From Gracilaria domingensis (lineage: Eukaryota; Rhodophyta; Florideophyceae; Gracilariales; Gracilariaceae), in the NCBI GenBank assembly GCA_022539475.1, contig VCMS01000030.1, positions 310,001-374,000 of the forward strand: a DNA stretch of 64,000 bases, in the 5' to 3' direction. Of the stretch, positions 20,220 to 29,392 are shown piece by piece; positions within the stretch are counted from its first letter, which is position 1; each line of letters begins with the position of its first letter. Made by a program: the position numbers and the translations under genes. The notes below the pieces were generated by a model. The model made no database searches. It had not been told where the DNA came from and saw only the letters and a program-made list of their open reading frames with translations.

Positions 20220-20656
20220 CTACAGAGCGAAAGGGCGCGTACGCAAGACGGGTTGCGACGGGCGACCGTAGCCATATGTGTACAGGAGCGCTAACAAAAA
20301 CTAGGCAAAACAAACGTCCAGAAAAAAGTCAGACGCGAGGCGCGGAACGAATTGGGCACAAATCGGTTACGACGCGAAGCGCGACAGAGAGGGACGCACC
20401 TGAGCCTGTGCATTGCCGTAGTCGGCGGCCTTCCGATACCACAGCTCGGCGTATCGGGCCGACGACGGACAGCGCGGCAACTCAAACACGATGGAGCGCC
20501 AGATGGAGCTGGTGTTATCCACCAGCGCCCTCCACGACGTGCAGACACTCCTCACGGTGGCAATGTCCCGGACGGCCGACAGGCGCTCAAAAATGGACAG
20601 CAGCACCTCGTCCGGCAGGTGCGCCGGCGTGGCCGGCGCCGGCGCGGCGTAGACGC

Positions 20657-20692
<36 letters not shown>

Positions 20693-20798
20693 GCAGCAGC
20701 AGCGGCGGTGCCGCGCGCGGCAGCGGCGCGCGCACAAACGCGGCCAGACGCGCGCTCCGACGGAGGCGCGGCTGCGGCTGCGGCGACGGGGCGTGCAT
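20220..20798 (-). CDS. F-box protein with a C-terminal Sel1-like repeat (two exons)
   Basis: Exon 1 is 20400-20798 and exon 2 is 20220-20300; the intron 20301-20399 (99 nt) has a GTGCGT donor, a TCTGAC branch-like site and a CCTAG acceptor, and is phase 0. The 159-residue product has a Pro/Leu-rich N-terminus, then an F-box (AHLPDEVLLSIFERLSA, continuing to a conserved WRALVDNTSSIWR), which recruits substrates to SCF ubiquitin ligases through SKP1. It ends with a Sel1-type repeat that is only complete after splicing: LWYRKAADYGNAQAQ in exon 1 and FLLALLYTYGYG in exon 2. The restored repeat is strong evidence for the intron. Start at ATG 20798. It is divergent from the GGT-like gene and tail-to-tail with the K+ channel (87 bases apart). 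Confidence 0.8.
20301..20399 (-). other. Spliceosomal intron in the F-box/Sel1 gene
   Basis: A 99-nt phase-0 intron on the minus strand with donor CAG|GTGCGT and acceptor TTGCCTAG, preceded by a T-rich tract and TCTGAC as a likely branch site. Reading through it would stop after ten codons; removing it completes a Sel1 repeat. Confidence 0.78.
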
Positions 20799-23260
20799 AG
20801 GGGAGCGCGGAGGGGGACGGGGAGCGGAAGGGCGCACGGCGGATGACGCGCGGCGCGCAGATGCGGCGGTGTCGGCGGCGCGACGCGGGCGAAGTGCGCG
20901 CTGACGCGTCCGCTGCCGGCGGAGCGGTGGTGGTACAAGGCTAGCCTTCCGTCGGTACCGACGGCGCTCGCCGTGGAATGGCGGCGCGCGAGCGGGCGCG
21001 ACGCAGCGAGCGCTGGCGCGCGCGGGTGGCCGCGCGCGCGCGCGCGCGCGCGCCGCGCCGCGTGTGCACGGGGCGCGCGCGCATTGGCGGGCGGCGCGCC
21101 GCGCGGCGGCGCGTGAGCACCACGCGCGGCGCGCCGGTGCTCGCCGTCGGGCGGCTGCGCGCGCTCATCTCGCGCGCGCGCGCGCGCGCCGCCGCGCGCC
21201 GCCGCCGCGCGCCGCCGACGCGCACGCCCGCCGCCGACGCGCACGCCCGCAGTCCGCAGCGCGCGCCGAGATGACGCCCGGCGAGCACGACGGCAGCCCG
21301 CCCGTGACGCGCAAGGCCGTGTACGGCCGCGCGGCCGTGGCGTCGTCGCAGCCGCTGGCGTCGGCGGCCGGGCTGCACGTGCTGCAGTGCGGCGGCAACG
21401 CGTTCGACGCCGCCGTGGCCGTCGGCGCCATGCTGGCCGTCACCGAGCCGTGCGCCAACGGCATTGGCGGCGACTTCATCGCGCTGTGCGACGACAACGC
21501 CGCCGTCACCGCCGTGCTCGGCGTGGGCGCCGCGCCGGCCGCCATCTCGCCCGCGCTGTTCCCGCCGCCGCCCGTGCCGCTGCACTGCGTGCACACCGTC
21601 ACCGTGCCGGGCGCCGTCGCCGCGTGGATCGACGTCAAGGAGCGCTTTGGCTCGCCGCACGTCTCGCTGGCCGACTGCTTGCGCCCGGCGATTCGCGCCG
21701 CGCGCGAGGGCTTCCCGGTCGCGCCCACCACGGCGTACTACTGGAAGAGCGGCGAGAGCAGCCTCAAGCACGCCAGCAACGGCAGCGACATGCTGCTGCG
21801 CGACGCCGCCACCGGCGAGCGCCGCGCGCCGCGCGCGGGCGAGCTGTTCACCAACGCCGATTTGGCGCGCGTGCTGGAGGCGGTGGCCGAGAAGGGGCGC
21901 GACGCGTTCTACGCCGGGCGCGTGGCAGACGCCATCGTGCAGCTGATGCGCGAGCTCGGCGGCGTGATGAGCAAGCAGGACCTGGCCGAGCACCAGACGC
22001 AGTTCGCCGAGCCCATCAGCACCACGTACCGCGGGCACACGGTGTACGAGCCGCCGCCGCCCACGCACGGCGTGGTGGCGCTCATGTGCCTCAACATGCT
22101 GGACAAGTACGACCTGCGCAACATGGCGGACGGCGACGCGTGGCACGTGATGATCGAGGCGGTGCGGCTGAGCTTTGCGGCCGCGAGCGAGCGCATCGCC
22201 GACCCGCGCCACGCGCGCGACTGCGCGGCGGAGCTGCTGGAGCCGGCGTTCTGCGAGCAGCTGCGGCGGCGCATCGAGCTGCGGCGGCGCTGCGACGTGC
22301 GGCACGGCGCGGCGCTGCGCGGCGGCGGCACGGTGCAGTTCTGCGTGGTGGACCGCGACGGCAACGCGTGCAGCGCGGTGCAGTCCAACTACTGCGACTT
22401 TGGCACGGGGCACGTGCCGCCGCGCTGCGGCTTCACGCTGCAGAACCGCGGGCTCAACTTCTCGCTGGCGGCCGGCGACGCCAACTGCGTCGCCGGGCGC
22501 AAGCGCTCGTACCACACCATCATCCCGGCGCTGGCGGCGCGCGGCGGCTGGAAGGCGGCGCTGGGCGTGATGGGCTCGTTCATGCAGCCGCAGGCGCACG
22601 TGCAGCTGCTGCACGCGCTGCTGGACCGCGCGCTGGACGCGCAGCAGGCGCTGGACCGCCCGCGCTTCCGCGTCACGGGCGCGTTTGCGCGCGCCGAGCG
22701 CGGCGTGGCCGACGACGCCGTGCTGCTGGAGGCGCGCTTCTGCGCGGCCGCCGCGGCCGAGCTGGCGCGCCGCGGCCACGACGTGCGCCGCGCCGCGCCG
22801 CTGCCGCAGTTCGGCAAGGGCTGCGTGTGCGTGCGCGACGAGCGCGGCGTGGTGGCCGCCGGCGCCGACAACCGCGCCGACGGCGCCGCGCTGGCCACGC
22901 TGTGAGTCGGAGAGCGGCAGTGGCCGACGTGTGGCGCGCTTTGAAATTGCAAAATGCGCGCGCGCTTTTGCGCTTTTGGCGCGCACCGCCGCGCTCCGCG
23001 CATCCATCTAGATAGATAGATACCGTACATATTGTGCGCCGCGCGCCGCGCGCCGCGCGCCGCGCCGCGCCGCGCCCGCGAGAGCGCGCGCGCCGCTTCG
23101 CGCGCTTCTGTCGACCGGACGTGCATCGCGCGCGCCCCGCCCCTCCTCCCTCTGTGTCACACACGTTTTCCGCCGCGCGCAGCCGCGCCCCCTTCCTGCT
23201 TCCTCCCCCCCGCCCGTACGCCCCCTTCCCACGCCGCCCCTTTCCCCACCCCACCCCACC
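20640..23260. other. Central GC peak
   Basis: Very GC-rich DNA spanning the F-box exon 1, its divergent promoter region, all of the GGT-like gene and the spacer to the bromodomain gene. It includes CG-alternating runs near 21030-21060 and 21170-21195 and repeated GCCGCGC near 23040-23080. Genes inside it have extreme G/C at third codon positions. Confidence 0.6.
21271..22905 (+). CDS. Gamma-glutamyltransferase family protein (YwrD-like)
   Basis: A 544-residue member of the GGT N-terminal-nucleophile hydrolase family, which cleaves gamma-glutamyl bonds such as that in glutathione after autocatalytic splitting into two subunits. Visible features are GRAAVASSQPLASAAGLHVL, GGNAFDAAVAVGAMLAVTEP, NGIGGDFIA and VTVPGAVAAW. 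GGGTVQFCVVDRDGN contains the predicted nucleophile Thr at about residue 354, followed by SNYCDFGTGHVPPRCGFTLQ, NRGLNFSL and SYHTIIPALAAR. This pattern is closest to the cytosolic bacterial YwrD-type branch. No signal peptide is seen after the ATG at 21271; the frame stays open upstream only because the DNA is so GC-rich. Third positions are almost all G or C. Substrate is not known. Confidence 0.87.
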   Translation: MTPGEHDGSPPVTRKAVYGRAAVASSQPLASAAGLHVLQCGGNAFDAAVAVGAMLAVTEPCANGIGGDFIALCDDNAAVTAVLGVGAAPAAISPALFPPPPVPLHCVHTVTVPGAVAAWIDVKERFGSPHVSLADCLRPAIRAAREGFPVAPTTAYYWKSGESSLKHASNGSDMLLRDAATGERRAPRAGELFTNADLARVLEAVAEKGRDAFYAGRVADAIVQLMRELGGVMSKQDLAEHQTQFAEPISTTYRGHTVYEPPPPTHGVVALMCLNMLDKYDLRNMADGDAWHVMIEAVRLSFAAASERIADPRHARDCAAELLEPAFCEQLRRRIELRRRCDVRHGAALRGGGTVQFCVVDRDGNACSAVQSNYCDFGTGHVPPRCGFTLQNRGLNFSLAAGDANCVAGRKRSYHTIIPALAARGGWKAALGVMGSFMQPQAHVQLLHALLDRALDAQQALDRPRFRVTGAFARAERGVADDAVLLEARFCAAAAAELARRGHDVRRAAPLPQFGKGCVCVRDERGVVAAGADNRADGAALATL

Positions 23261-23285
23261 CCGAAAACTCCCCCCAACCCCCACC
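22906..23285. other. Spacer upstream of the bromodomain gene
   Basis: About 380 bases: a short ATAGATAGATAG run near 23008-23020, a GCCGCGC-repeat segment (about 23036-23080) and a pyrimidine-rich tract up to the start of the next gene, which is probably its core promoter and 5' UTR. Confidence 0.4.
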
Positions 23286-24380
23286 ATGGGCGAGACGGGC
23301 CGCAAGAAACAGCGCAAGCGCGACCCCATCAAGAAGACCGAGCTGCTGCAGCCCATCGCCACCGATCCCGCCGTCGCCGACGAGCAGTTCCAGTTTTGCA
23401 AGGAGCTTGTCGCCGAGGTGCTCGACGACGAGCAGGCGCTGTCCTTCAGCAAGCCCGTCAGCGAGCTCTGGGACCCCGCCGTGCTCACCGACTACTTTGA
23501 GAAGATCAAGCACCCCATGGACGTCGGCACCGTGCAGAATACCTTAATTAATAACGGCTATGCAAATGATTCGGCCCACTTTGATCCCAATCTCTTCCGT
23601 CACCAAATTCGCCTCGTTTTTCTCAACGCCATGGACTACAACCAGCGCAACACCGACCTGCACCGGCTCGCGTCCAAGTTCATCAACTTTATCGACGCGC
23701 GCCTCAGCAGAATCCCGCTGCCCGCCAGCAGCCCCGACTCGGACCACAATGGCAGCCGCTCCCCGCCGTCCGACCGCCCGTCCGACCGCCCGTCCGACCG
23801 GCCCTCCGACCGGCCCTCCGACCGGCCCTCCGACCGGCCCTCCGACCGGCCCTCCGCGGGCAAGACCGACCGCAAGAAGCCGTCGCCCGACCTCAAGCAC
23901 GACCCCGACGACGAGGAGATGACCCCGCAAGACAACGAAGACGACGTCGCCCTCGAGAAGCTCCGCACCCACATCGCCGCCATCGAGAAGAAGAAGGCAA
24001 AGTCAGAGGCCATCCTGGCGGAGCTGGAGATCAAGCGAAATATCCCGCTCACGTTTGAGGAGAATTCCAAGCTGCGCGACGAGGTGGAGAAGTTGCCGTG
24101 GGAAACCGCCCAAAAGGTCGTCCATATTCTGCGCAAGTATGTGGATGACGCCCTCGAGAATATGAGTGAGGAGGATCCGGAGTTTGTCACCTTGGAGTTT
24201 TCCACCGTCGAGCCAACGCTGCTGCGGGATATTGAGAGCCTGGTTCGTCCGGACCCGGTCACGGAGAGGGAACGCAAGGCCATTGTGCAGTATGAAGAGG
24301 AGATTGCCAATGCAAAGCGCAAGCTTCGTATGATGGCCGATGGCGAGTCAGGGAAGAAGAAAGCGAGAAGACGTCGTTGA
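23286..24380 (+). CDS. BET-type protein: bromodomain plus NET domain (GTE-like)
   Basis: A 364-residue nuclear protein that should bind acetylated histones. The bromodomain (about residues 35-145) has the ZA-loop residues FSKPVSELWDP, DYFEKIKHPMDVGTV and FLNAMDYNQRNTDLHRLA, where the Asn of YN is the acetyl-lysine-binding residue. A linker of seven SDRP tetrapeptides encoded by a 12-bp minisatellite (about 23768-23855) follows, then an acidic region, and then the extraterminal NET domain (IPLTFEENSKLRDEVEKLP and onward to FVTLEFSTVEPTLLRDIESL). It ends in a basic cluster KKKARRRR, a probable nuclear localisation signal. One bromodomain plus NET is the plant GTE layout. The ATG at 23286 sits in a good context (CCACCATGG). 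Confidence 0.92.
   Translation: MGETGRKKQRKRDPIKKTELLQPIATDPAVADEQFQFCKELVAEVLDDEQALSFSKPVSELWDPAVLTDYFEKIKHPMDVGTVQNTLINNGYANDSAHFDPNLFRHQIRLVFLNAMDYNQRNTDLHRLASKFINFIDARLSRIPLPASSPDSDHNGSRSPPSDRPSDRPSDRPSDRPSDRPSDRPSDRPSAGKTDRKKPSPDLKHDPDDEEMTPQDNEDDVALEKLRTHIAAIEKKKAKSEAILAELEIKRNIPLTFEENSKLRDEVEKLPWETAQKVVHILRKYVDDALENMSEEDPEFVTLEFSTVEPTLLRDIESLVRPDPVTERERKAIVQYEEEIANAKRKLRMMADGESGKKKARRRR
23768..23855 (+). repeat. 12-bp coding minisatellite (SDRP)7
   Basis: Seven tandem copies of a 12-base unit TCCGACCGSCCS coding for Ser-Asp-Arg-Pro in the linker of the BET protein. The copies keep the frame. The number is likely to vary between strains. Confidence 0.85.
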
Positions 24381-25577
24381 GTGCGTGCAAGTTGTGACAG
24401 CCCTGTGCAGTGTCAGGACGCCGAGCGCGTTGTGTGTTTGTGTGTGTGTGTGTGTGCGTCCCAGAAACATTGAGTCCCAGTAACATTGAGTCGCGAAATG
24501 CTGCTTTGCCGTCTTGTGCTTGAATGTGTCGTGTGCATGCATGTTGAATTGGACACACCAGTGTGTGTGTTTGCGTGTGATTGCCTGGTTTCGGTGCCGT
24601 TTGTTTACTCACTTTTTTGAGTGTTGTGTTGTACAGAAAAGGTTGTGCGTGTGTGTGTGTGTGTGTGTGTGCCCCGATGCGTGAACATTCAAAATGCATA
24701 TGTCTGCGATGGTGTTGCACACATTTGCTGGAAGGATGCAAAAAGTTTCCGTCTAAAAAGCACGCCGTTACGGAGTACTTTGTGGTTGTAGTGGCTTGCC
24801 ATTGGGATGAGCACTGGTGATGAGCGCTTTTTTTTGGTGACCTAGTTCACGAGACCTTTTGTCTTAAGAGAATGTTTAATGAGAAGTGCAGTGCTCGACC
24901 TTTTGGACGCTAGACTGCTAGTGCCAATAACTAATTGGTATTGTAAACGTTTTGGGTTGTGGACAACTCAATATTTCCATCGTTTGTGGGAATTTTGTGC
25001 ATGTCGTTGGAGGTTGAACGCCACAACCCTCGGCGATGTGGATTTGAACGTTGAAGAGGCTCGGATTTGCTCGGCATGACAAAGCGTTTATTGTGAGAGA
25101 AAACCCCTATTCGTGCGAGTAACGGGGGATACAAAGGATAACCCAACAAGGTTGCATACGTTAGATTTTGACAAACACCGAGGGCAAAAGTAGAGCCCCT
25201 ATTCTTCAAACCTTGCAAGGAACGACGAAGGACCAGCAGAGATGAAATGAGCCACACGAAAAGGAGTGTGGAGGACTTTGGTCCGCTGCTCTTTTTTTTC
25301 TTTTTGTCGTTCTGCATTAAAATTTCAAGGTTCTGTAAAGGATATGCTCACAGCCTTCCGATATCATATCTACGATGATAAAAAGCGGAGAGCTTTCGCA
25401 CAGCCTCCTCATTCATAGCTTGCGTGTCGCGCATCACGACTCGTAATGCTCCGTAGTGCGGTGCGTTGTTCGACGTTTTGCAATACTACAGCTGTAGCAC
25501 GAAATCAACAAAGCAGCACGTAAGTTACGGACTGTCAGGACTGGGAGTCTCGCGCAGTGGCGCCGCTGGAATGCAGC
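24381..25577. other. Intergenic region with GT microsatellites
   Basis: About 1.2 kb between two plus-strand genes. It holds two (GT)n tracts (about 24434-24458 and 24642-24670) and a direct repeat AACATTGAGTC at about 24468 and 24483. No gene is recognised. The last 100 bases include a GTAAGT at about 25520 and a CGCAG at about 25557, which could bound a 38-nt 5'-UTR intron, but this is weak. Confidence 0.4.
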
Positions 25578-27048
25578 ATGAGAGAGGAAGGTCGGTTAAG
25601 AGTGGGAATGCGCGTCCAAGTGGGAGCGGATCGCGGAACTGTCGGGTACGTTGGACGACTACAGGGGCATGGAGACAGTGTGTGGGTGGGTATCGAATGG
25701 GATCGTGCGGAACGCGGGAAGCACGACGGTACGGTGGACGGCGTGCGATACTGGCAGTGTGACGGACAGCGGGGAAGCTTTGTGAAGATGAAGAAGGTGG
25801 GCAACGGCGGGCGACGCAGCCTGATTGGAGCGGTGCGGTTGCGATACGGGCAGGAACTCAAGGACGAAGGGTTCCGACGCGACGTGCTGCTCGTTGGGGG
25901 CGGAGTGGTGCAGATTGAAGACAAGAAAGTGCCAGCACTGCGCGAGCTGGAGATGGTGGACGTGAGGGAGCACGGCGTGTGCAGCGTGGGGGATGCAAGC
26001 GAACTGGAGTCGGTGACGGACGTGAACGTGAGCAAGTGCCTGTTCGGGCGAATGAGCGAGGTGTGGCAGCTAACGCAGCTGTTGCCGTCGGTGCGTTTGC
26101 TGGACGCGTCGTACAATGTGCTGCCACATGAGGACGAGCTGCAAGCGGCGCAACGCGACAGCGCGCTGGAGAGAGTGGTGCTGAACCACTGCACTCTGAG
26201 CTGGGAAGGCGTGGCGTACCTCTGCAGCGGCGCGCGCGCGCTGCGGGTGTTGAGCCTGCACGACTGCGCGCTACGCGGCTTGAACAGCCGCACGATGGAC
26301 TCTCTTCGAAGGTCGCTCGACGCGCTGGAGCAGGTGGACCTGGACGGAAACCAGCTGCGCTGGGACGACGTGCTGGCGCTCGGCGAGCTGCGGTCGCTGC
26401 GGCAGGCGTACGTGAGCAACAACGCGCTGGAAGACCGGCGCATCGAGCGCGGCGGGCTGTTCCGCGAGCTGCGCGCGCTGAGCCTGGCCGACAACGCGCT
26501 GGACGGCTGGCTGGCGGTGGACTGGCTCGGCTCGCTGCCGCGGCTGACGGCGCTGTGGCTGCGCGGCAACGGCGTGCTTTCCGCCGACGCGGCGGCGCTG
26601 GCGGCCGACCGCGCGCCGCCAGGCCGCCTGCGCGCCGTGGGCCGCCTCGGCGCGCTGCAAAAGCTGGACGGCTCGGCCATCTGCGCCGACGAGCGCCTCT
26701 TCGCCGAGCGCCGCTACGCACGCGAAATCGGCGCGTGCGTCGCGGCGCGCGGCGCGGCCGCGGCGCGGCGGCTGCACGCGCGGCTGGACGAGCTGCTGCC
26801 GCGCGCGGACGGCGACGCCGCGCCGCCGCGCGCGCGCGCGCGCGCCGCCATGGTGACGCTGCGCGTGAGCGGCGACGGGCTGCGGCTGACGCGCGCGCTG
26901 CCGGCCGCCACGCCACTGCGCCGCGCGGCGCGCGTGGTGCGGCGCGCGCTGCGCGCCGACGTGGCGCTCGGGCTGCGCCGCCACGGCGGCGCGGTGCATT
27001 GGCTGCGCGCCGACGACGCGCTGCTGCACGCGCCGCTGCGCGAGCTGT

Positions 27049-27082
<34 letters not shown>

Positions 27083-27113
27083 GGAGGTGGGCGTGGTGGC
27101 GCGCCGCGTGTAA
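25578..27113 (+). CDS. TBCE: Tubulin-folding cofactor E
   Basis: Cofactor E works with cofactors C and D to assemble and disassemble alpha/beta-tubulin dimers. The 511-residue product has all three parts of the family. An N-terminal CAP-Gly domain contains GTVGYVGRLQGHGDSVWVGI and the tubulin-binding GKHDGTVDGVRYW with GSFV. Central leucine-rich repeats include LEQVDLDGNQLRWDDV and LRQAYVSNNALED. A C-terminal ubiquitin-like domain (VTLRVSGDGLRLTRALP and onward to HWLRADDALLHAPLREL) precedes a glycine tract and ends VVARRV. The start ATG at 25578 is preceded by an out-of-frame ATG at 25571 that opens a roughly 190-base overlapping frame. GC content rises steeply from start to stop within the gene. 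Confidence 0.93.
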
Positions 27114-27258
27114 GCGCTGGCGCGCGCGCGTGCGCCGGTGCGCGCGCGCGCGCGTGCACGACTTGGCGCGCGCGCGCCGGTGGCGGCGGGCGACGAGGCC
27201 GCGCCGTCGACTTGCCCCCCGCGGTGCATGGCCGCCGCCTGCGACGCGTGCCATGTCG

Positions 27259-27298
<40 letters not shown>

Positions 27299-27356
27299 CG
27301 ACGCTGTCGCCGCGCGCGCACGCGCCGCACGCGGCGCCGCCCTCCGTGGCGCCGCC

Positions 27357-27387
<31 letters not shown>

Positions 27388-27450
27388 CCGCCCGCCGCCA
27401 AGCCCGCGCCCGCGCACTGCCTGCGCTGCGCGTTCCCGCTCGACGCCGAC
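26560..27450. other. Third GC peak, spanning two genes
   Basis: Extreme GC content covering the 3' third of TBCE, the 139-base spacer and the 5' end of the zinc-finger gene. CG-alternating runs occur at 26826-26846 and around 27120-27165. GCC-repeat runs near 27258-27296 and 27352-27392 code for polyproline. Confidence 0.6.
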
Positions 27451-27912
27451 CGCAGCATCTTCGCCGTGCTCGGCCACCTCAAGGAGATGGCGCCGCACGC
27501 CGGCTACGTCGTCGAGCACCTCGTCATGCACGAGCCGCTCGCGCCCGACGAGCCGCTCTCGCTGTCGCTCGACCTGCGCCGCGTCTCGGCCAAGCGCGCG
27601 CGCTCGCGCGCAGAGTCCGCCGATGAGCCGCCTTCCAAGCGCTCGCTGCCGTGCCGCCTGTGCGCCTCCAGCTGCTGCTCCACCAGCTCGCTCTGCAAGG
27701 CCAAGGTCTGCACCCATCACGACCGCCACGAGGCTGTGTCGCGCCCGCTGCCGGCCTCTCCCCGTGACGATCACCATCAACACCATCACCACTGCCATGC
27801 CACTCAGAAACGCCACCACCACCCACGTCCGCAGCCGCCCCCGCCTCCGCAGCCGCAGGCCCACCCACCGCAGCCGCCGAACACACAACAGCAACAACCC
27901 CAACATCAACCA

Positions 27913-27944
<32 letters not shown>

Positions 27945-28977
27945 ACAACAACAACAACAACAGCAGCAGCATCAGCAGCATCAGCAGCATCAGCAACAGC
28001 AACAGCATCAGCAACAGCAGCAGCATGCGCATCGTCAGGTCTTTCCGCTCACCGCCCCAGATGTCATCGGCCCAGAGCATGATGTTTTACCGCACCCCCA
28101 TTCGTTTCCGCCGTCCGAGCGTCCGCTTCGCCGCTCACCGAACGACGACGACGACCATAACACCGATAACGCTGCCGCCATGGCCGCCGCCGCCGCCGTC
28201 GCCGCAGCGGCCGTGGTCGGAATGCCGGTCGATCGCGGCCCGCATCAACAGCCGGACTCGCATCATCCACCGCCGGGTTGGGCCTCTGCCTCCGACGCTC
28301 AGTTTGATACGCGCGAGCGCATGTTGCAGAGCCTAGACTTTCCGGTCCATACTGCACAGATGACCCCACAGCAACACACTTCTCAGCAACCGCAGCAGCA
28401 GCACACCACGTCCATGCCTCTTTCTGCGCCCCCTAATCCCGCCACCCACCGTGACAAGACCCCTTCTACGCCTAGCGCCGTTGCGAAGAGCTTGCACCGC
28501 AAGAGCCCCATCGCCACCACTACTGCTACTAATACTGCTCTCATTGTCGAATCTGCCTCACATCGACCGCCACCGAATCTCTACTGCGGCCCGTGCTCGG
28601 CCGGCTTTAGCAACGAACTAGATCTCCGAAGGCATCAGTTCACCACCCATCGAGACGAGAAGATCATCACAAAGACTCCTAATGGACGCTTTCTATGCCT
28701 CATGCACTCTTGTACGCAGACCTTTGTCAGAAGACACGTCATGGAACGCCATTTCAAGACCGTTCACTTGCACGTGCGAGAATTTCCGTGCACCTCATGT
28801 GATAAGGCCTTTGCAGACTCGTCAACGCGTGACGCGCATCGTTCTGCCGTGCATGAGAAGAAGAGACCGTGGGTATGTACACAGTGTTCTAGTAGTTTTA
28901 CGCAGAGTTCATCATTAGGAAAGCATCGACGACGCTTTCATCAGGATTGTACAACGGCGACAAATTCAAAACCGTGA
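27253..28977 (+). CDS. C2H2 zinc-finger protein with polyproline and polyglutamine tracts
   Basis: A 574-residue probable DNA-binding transcription factor. The N-terminus has two polyproline tracts. A Cys-rich segment follows (CLRCAFPLDADR; later CRLCASSCCSTSSLCKAKVC). A long Gln/His region is encoded by CAG/CAA/CAT triplets (about 27885-28035). Four C2H2-type fingers lie at the C-terminus: YCGPCSAGF...H-x4-H, CLMHSCTQTF...H-x4-H, FPCTSCDKAFADSS...H-x4-H and WVCTQCSSSFTQSS...H-x4-H, with linker-like residues between the last two. The ATG at 27253 has a good context (GCCATGTC). The repeats make length variation between strains likely. DNA target unknown. The 5' end lies in a GC peak and the 3' end in ordinary DNA. 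Confidence 0.85.
27885..28035 (+). repeat. CAG/CAA/CAT trinucleotide tract coding polyQ with His
   Basis: An imperfect run of CAA, CAG and CAT codons inside the zinc-finger gene, giving long glutamine stretches with regularly spaced histidines (QQHQQHQQHQ). The mixture of codons should make it more stable than a pure CAG run. Confidence 0.8.
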
Positions 28978-29392
28978 TCGACACTTCGTCACTGTGCTCT
29001 TTTTTTTGTTGTTTGCCCCTATCGTTTTGCGTTCCGATGTGATTAGTGAACATATCTCGAGCAGTGCCAGGGTCGGCTACCGTCCGTACATCAAAGCGGT
29101 ATGCTTCACAATGTCTGCTGTGGTGCGTTTCTAATCGAGGTATAGCCAGGTGCGCCTCATTGCTATCAACTACGCAGTGCCTCTGTATTCTGCTTCGTCG
29201 TCAGTGCATGGTGCGAATCATCGACCGTTTTCACGCCTCCTATTGACGCCTATGGCGTTTGCAAGTGTTGGTCGCAGGTTGCCCTCTAATTCATATATAG
29301 ACTAGGCAATCGCAACACGTCGTTGTCCGACTACGGTTATTGTGTTTTCGTGTATAAAAACTTCCCTTTCGCCGATATACTGCATGACATTC
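28978..29392. other. Convergent spacer
   Basis: About 415 bases between the ends of the zinc-finger and YqgF-like genes, presumably both 3' UTRs. No gene or RNA is recognised. Confidence 0.35.

Noticed and set aside
20941-23007. A 688-codon open frame on the minus strand, and other long frames (21387-23015, plus)
   Set aside because: They overlap the GGT-like gene and arise because the DNA is so GC-rich that stop codons are scarce. Composition is Arg/Ala/His-rich and no domain is seen.
25858-28336. Long open frames antisense to, or out of frame with, TBCE and the zinc-finger gene
   Set aside because: Repetitive Arg/Ala/Leu/Gln translations generated by GC-rich and CAG-repeat DNA; the real genes have clear domains in other frames.
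17400-28600. Horizontal transfer of a GC-rich block from bacteria
   Set aside because: The genes inside are eukaryotic (BET, TBCE, K+ channel, F-box), some have introns, and GC changes within single genes.
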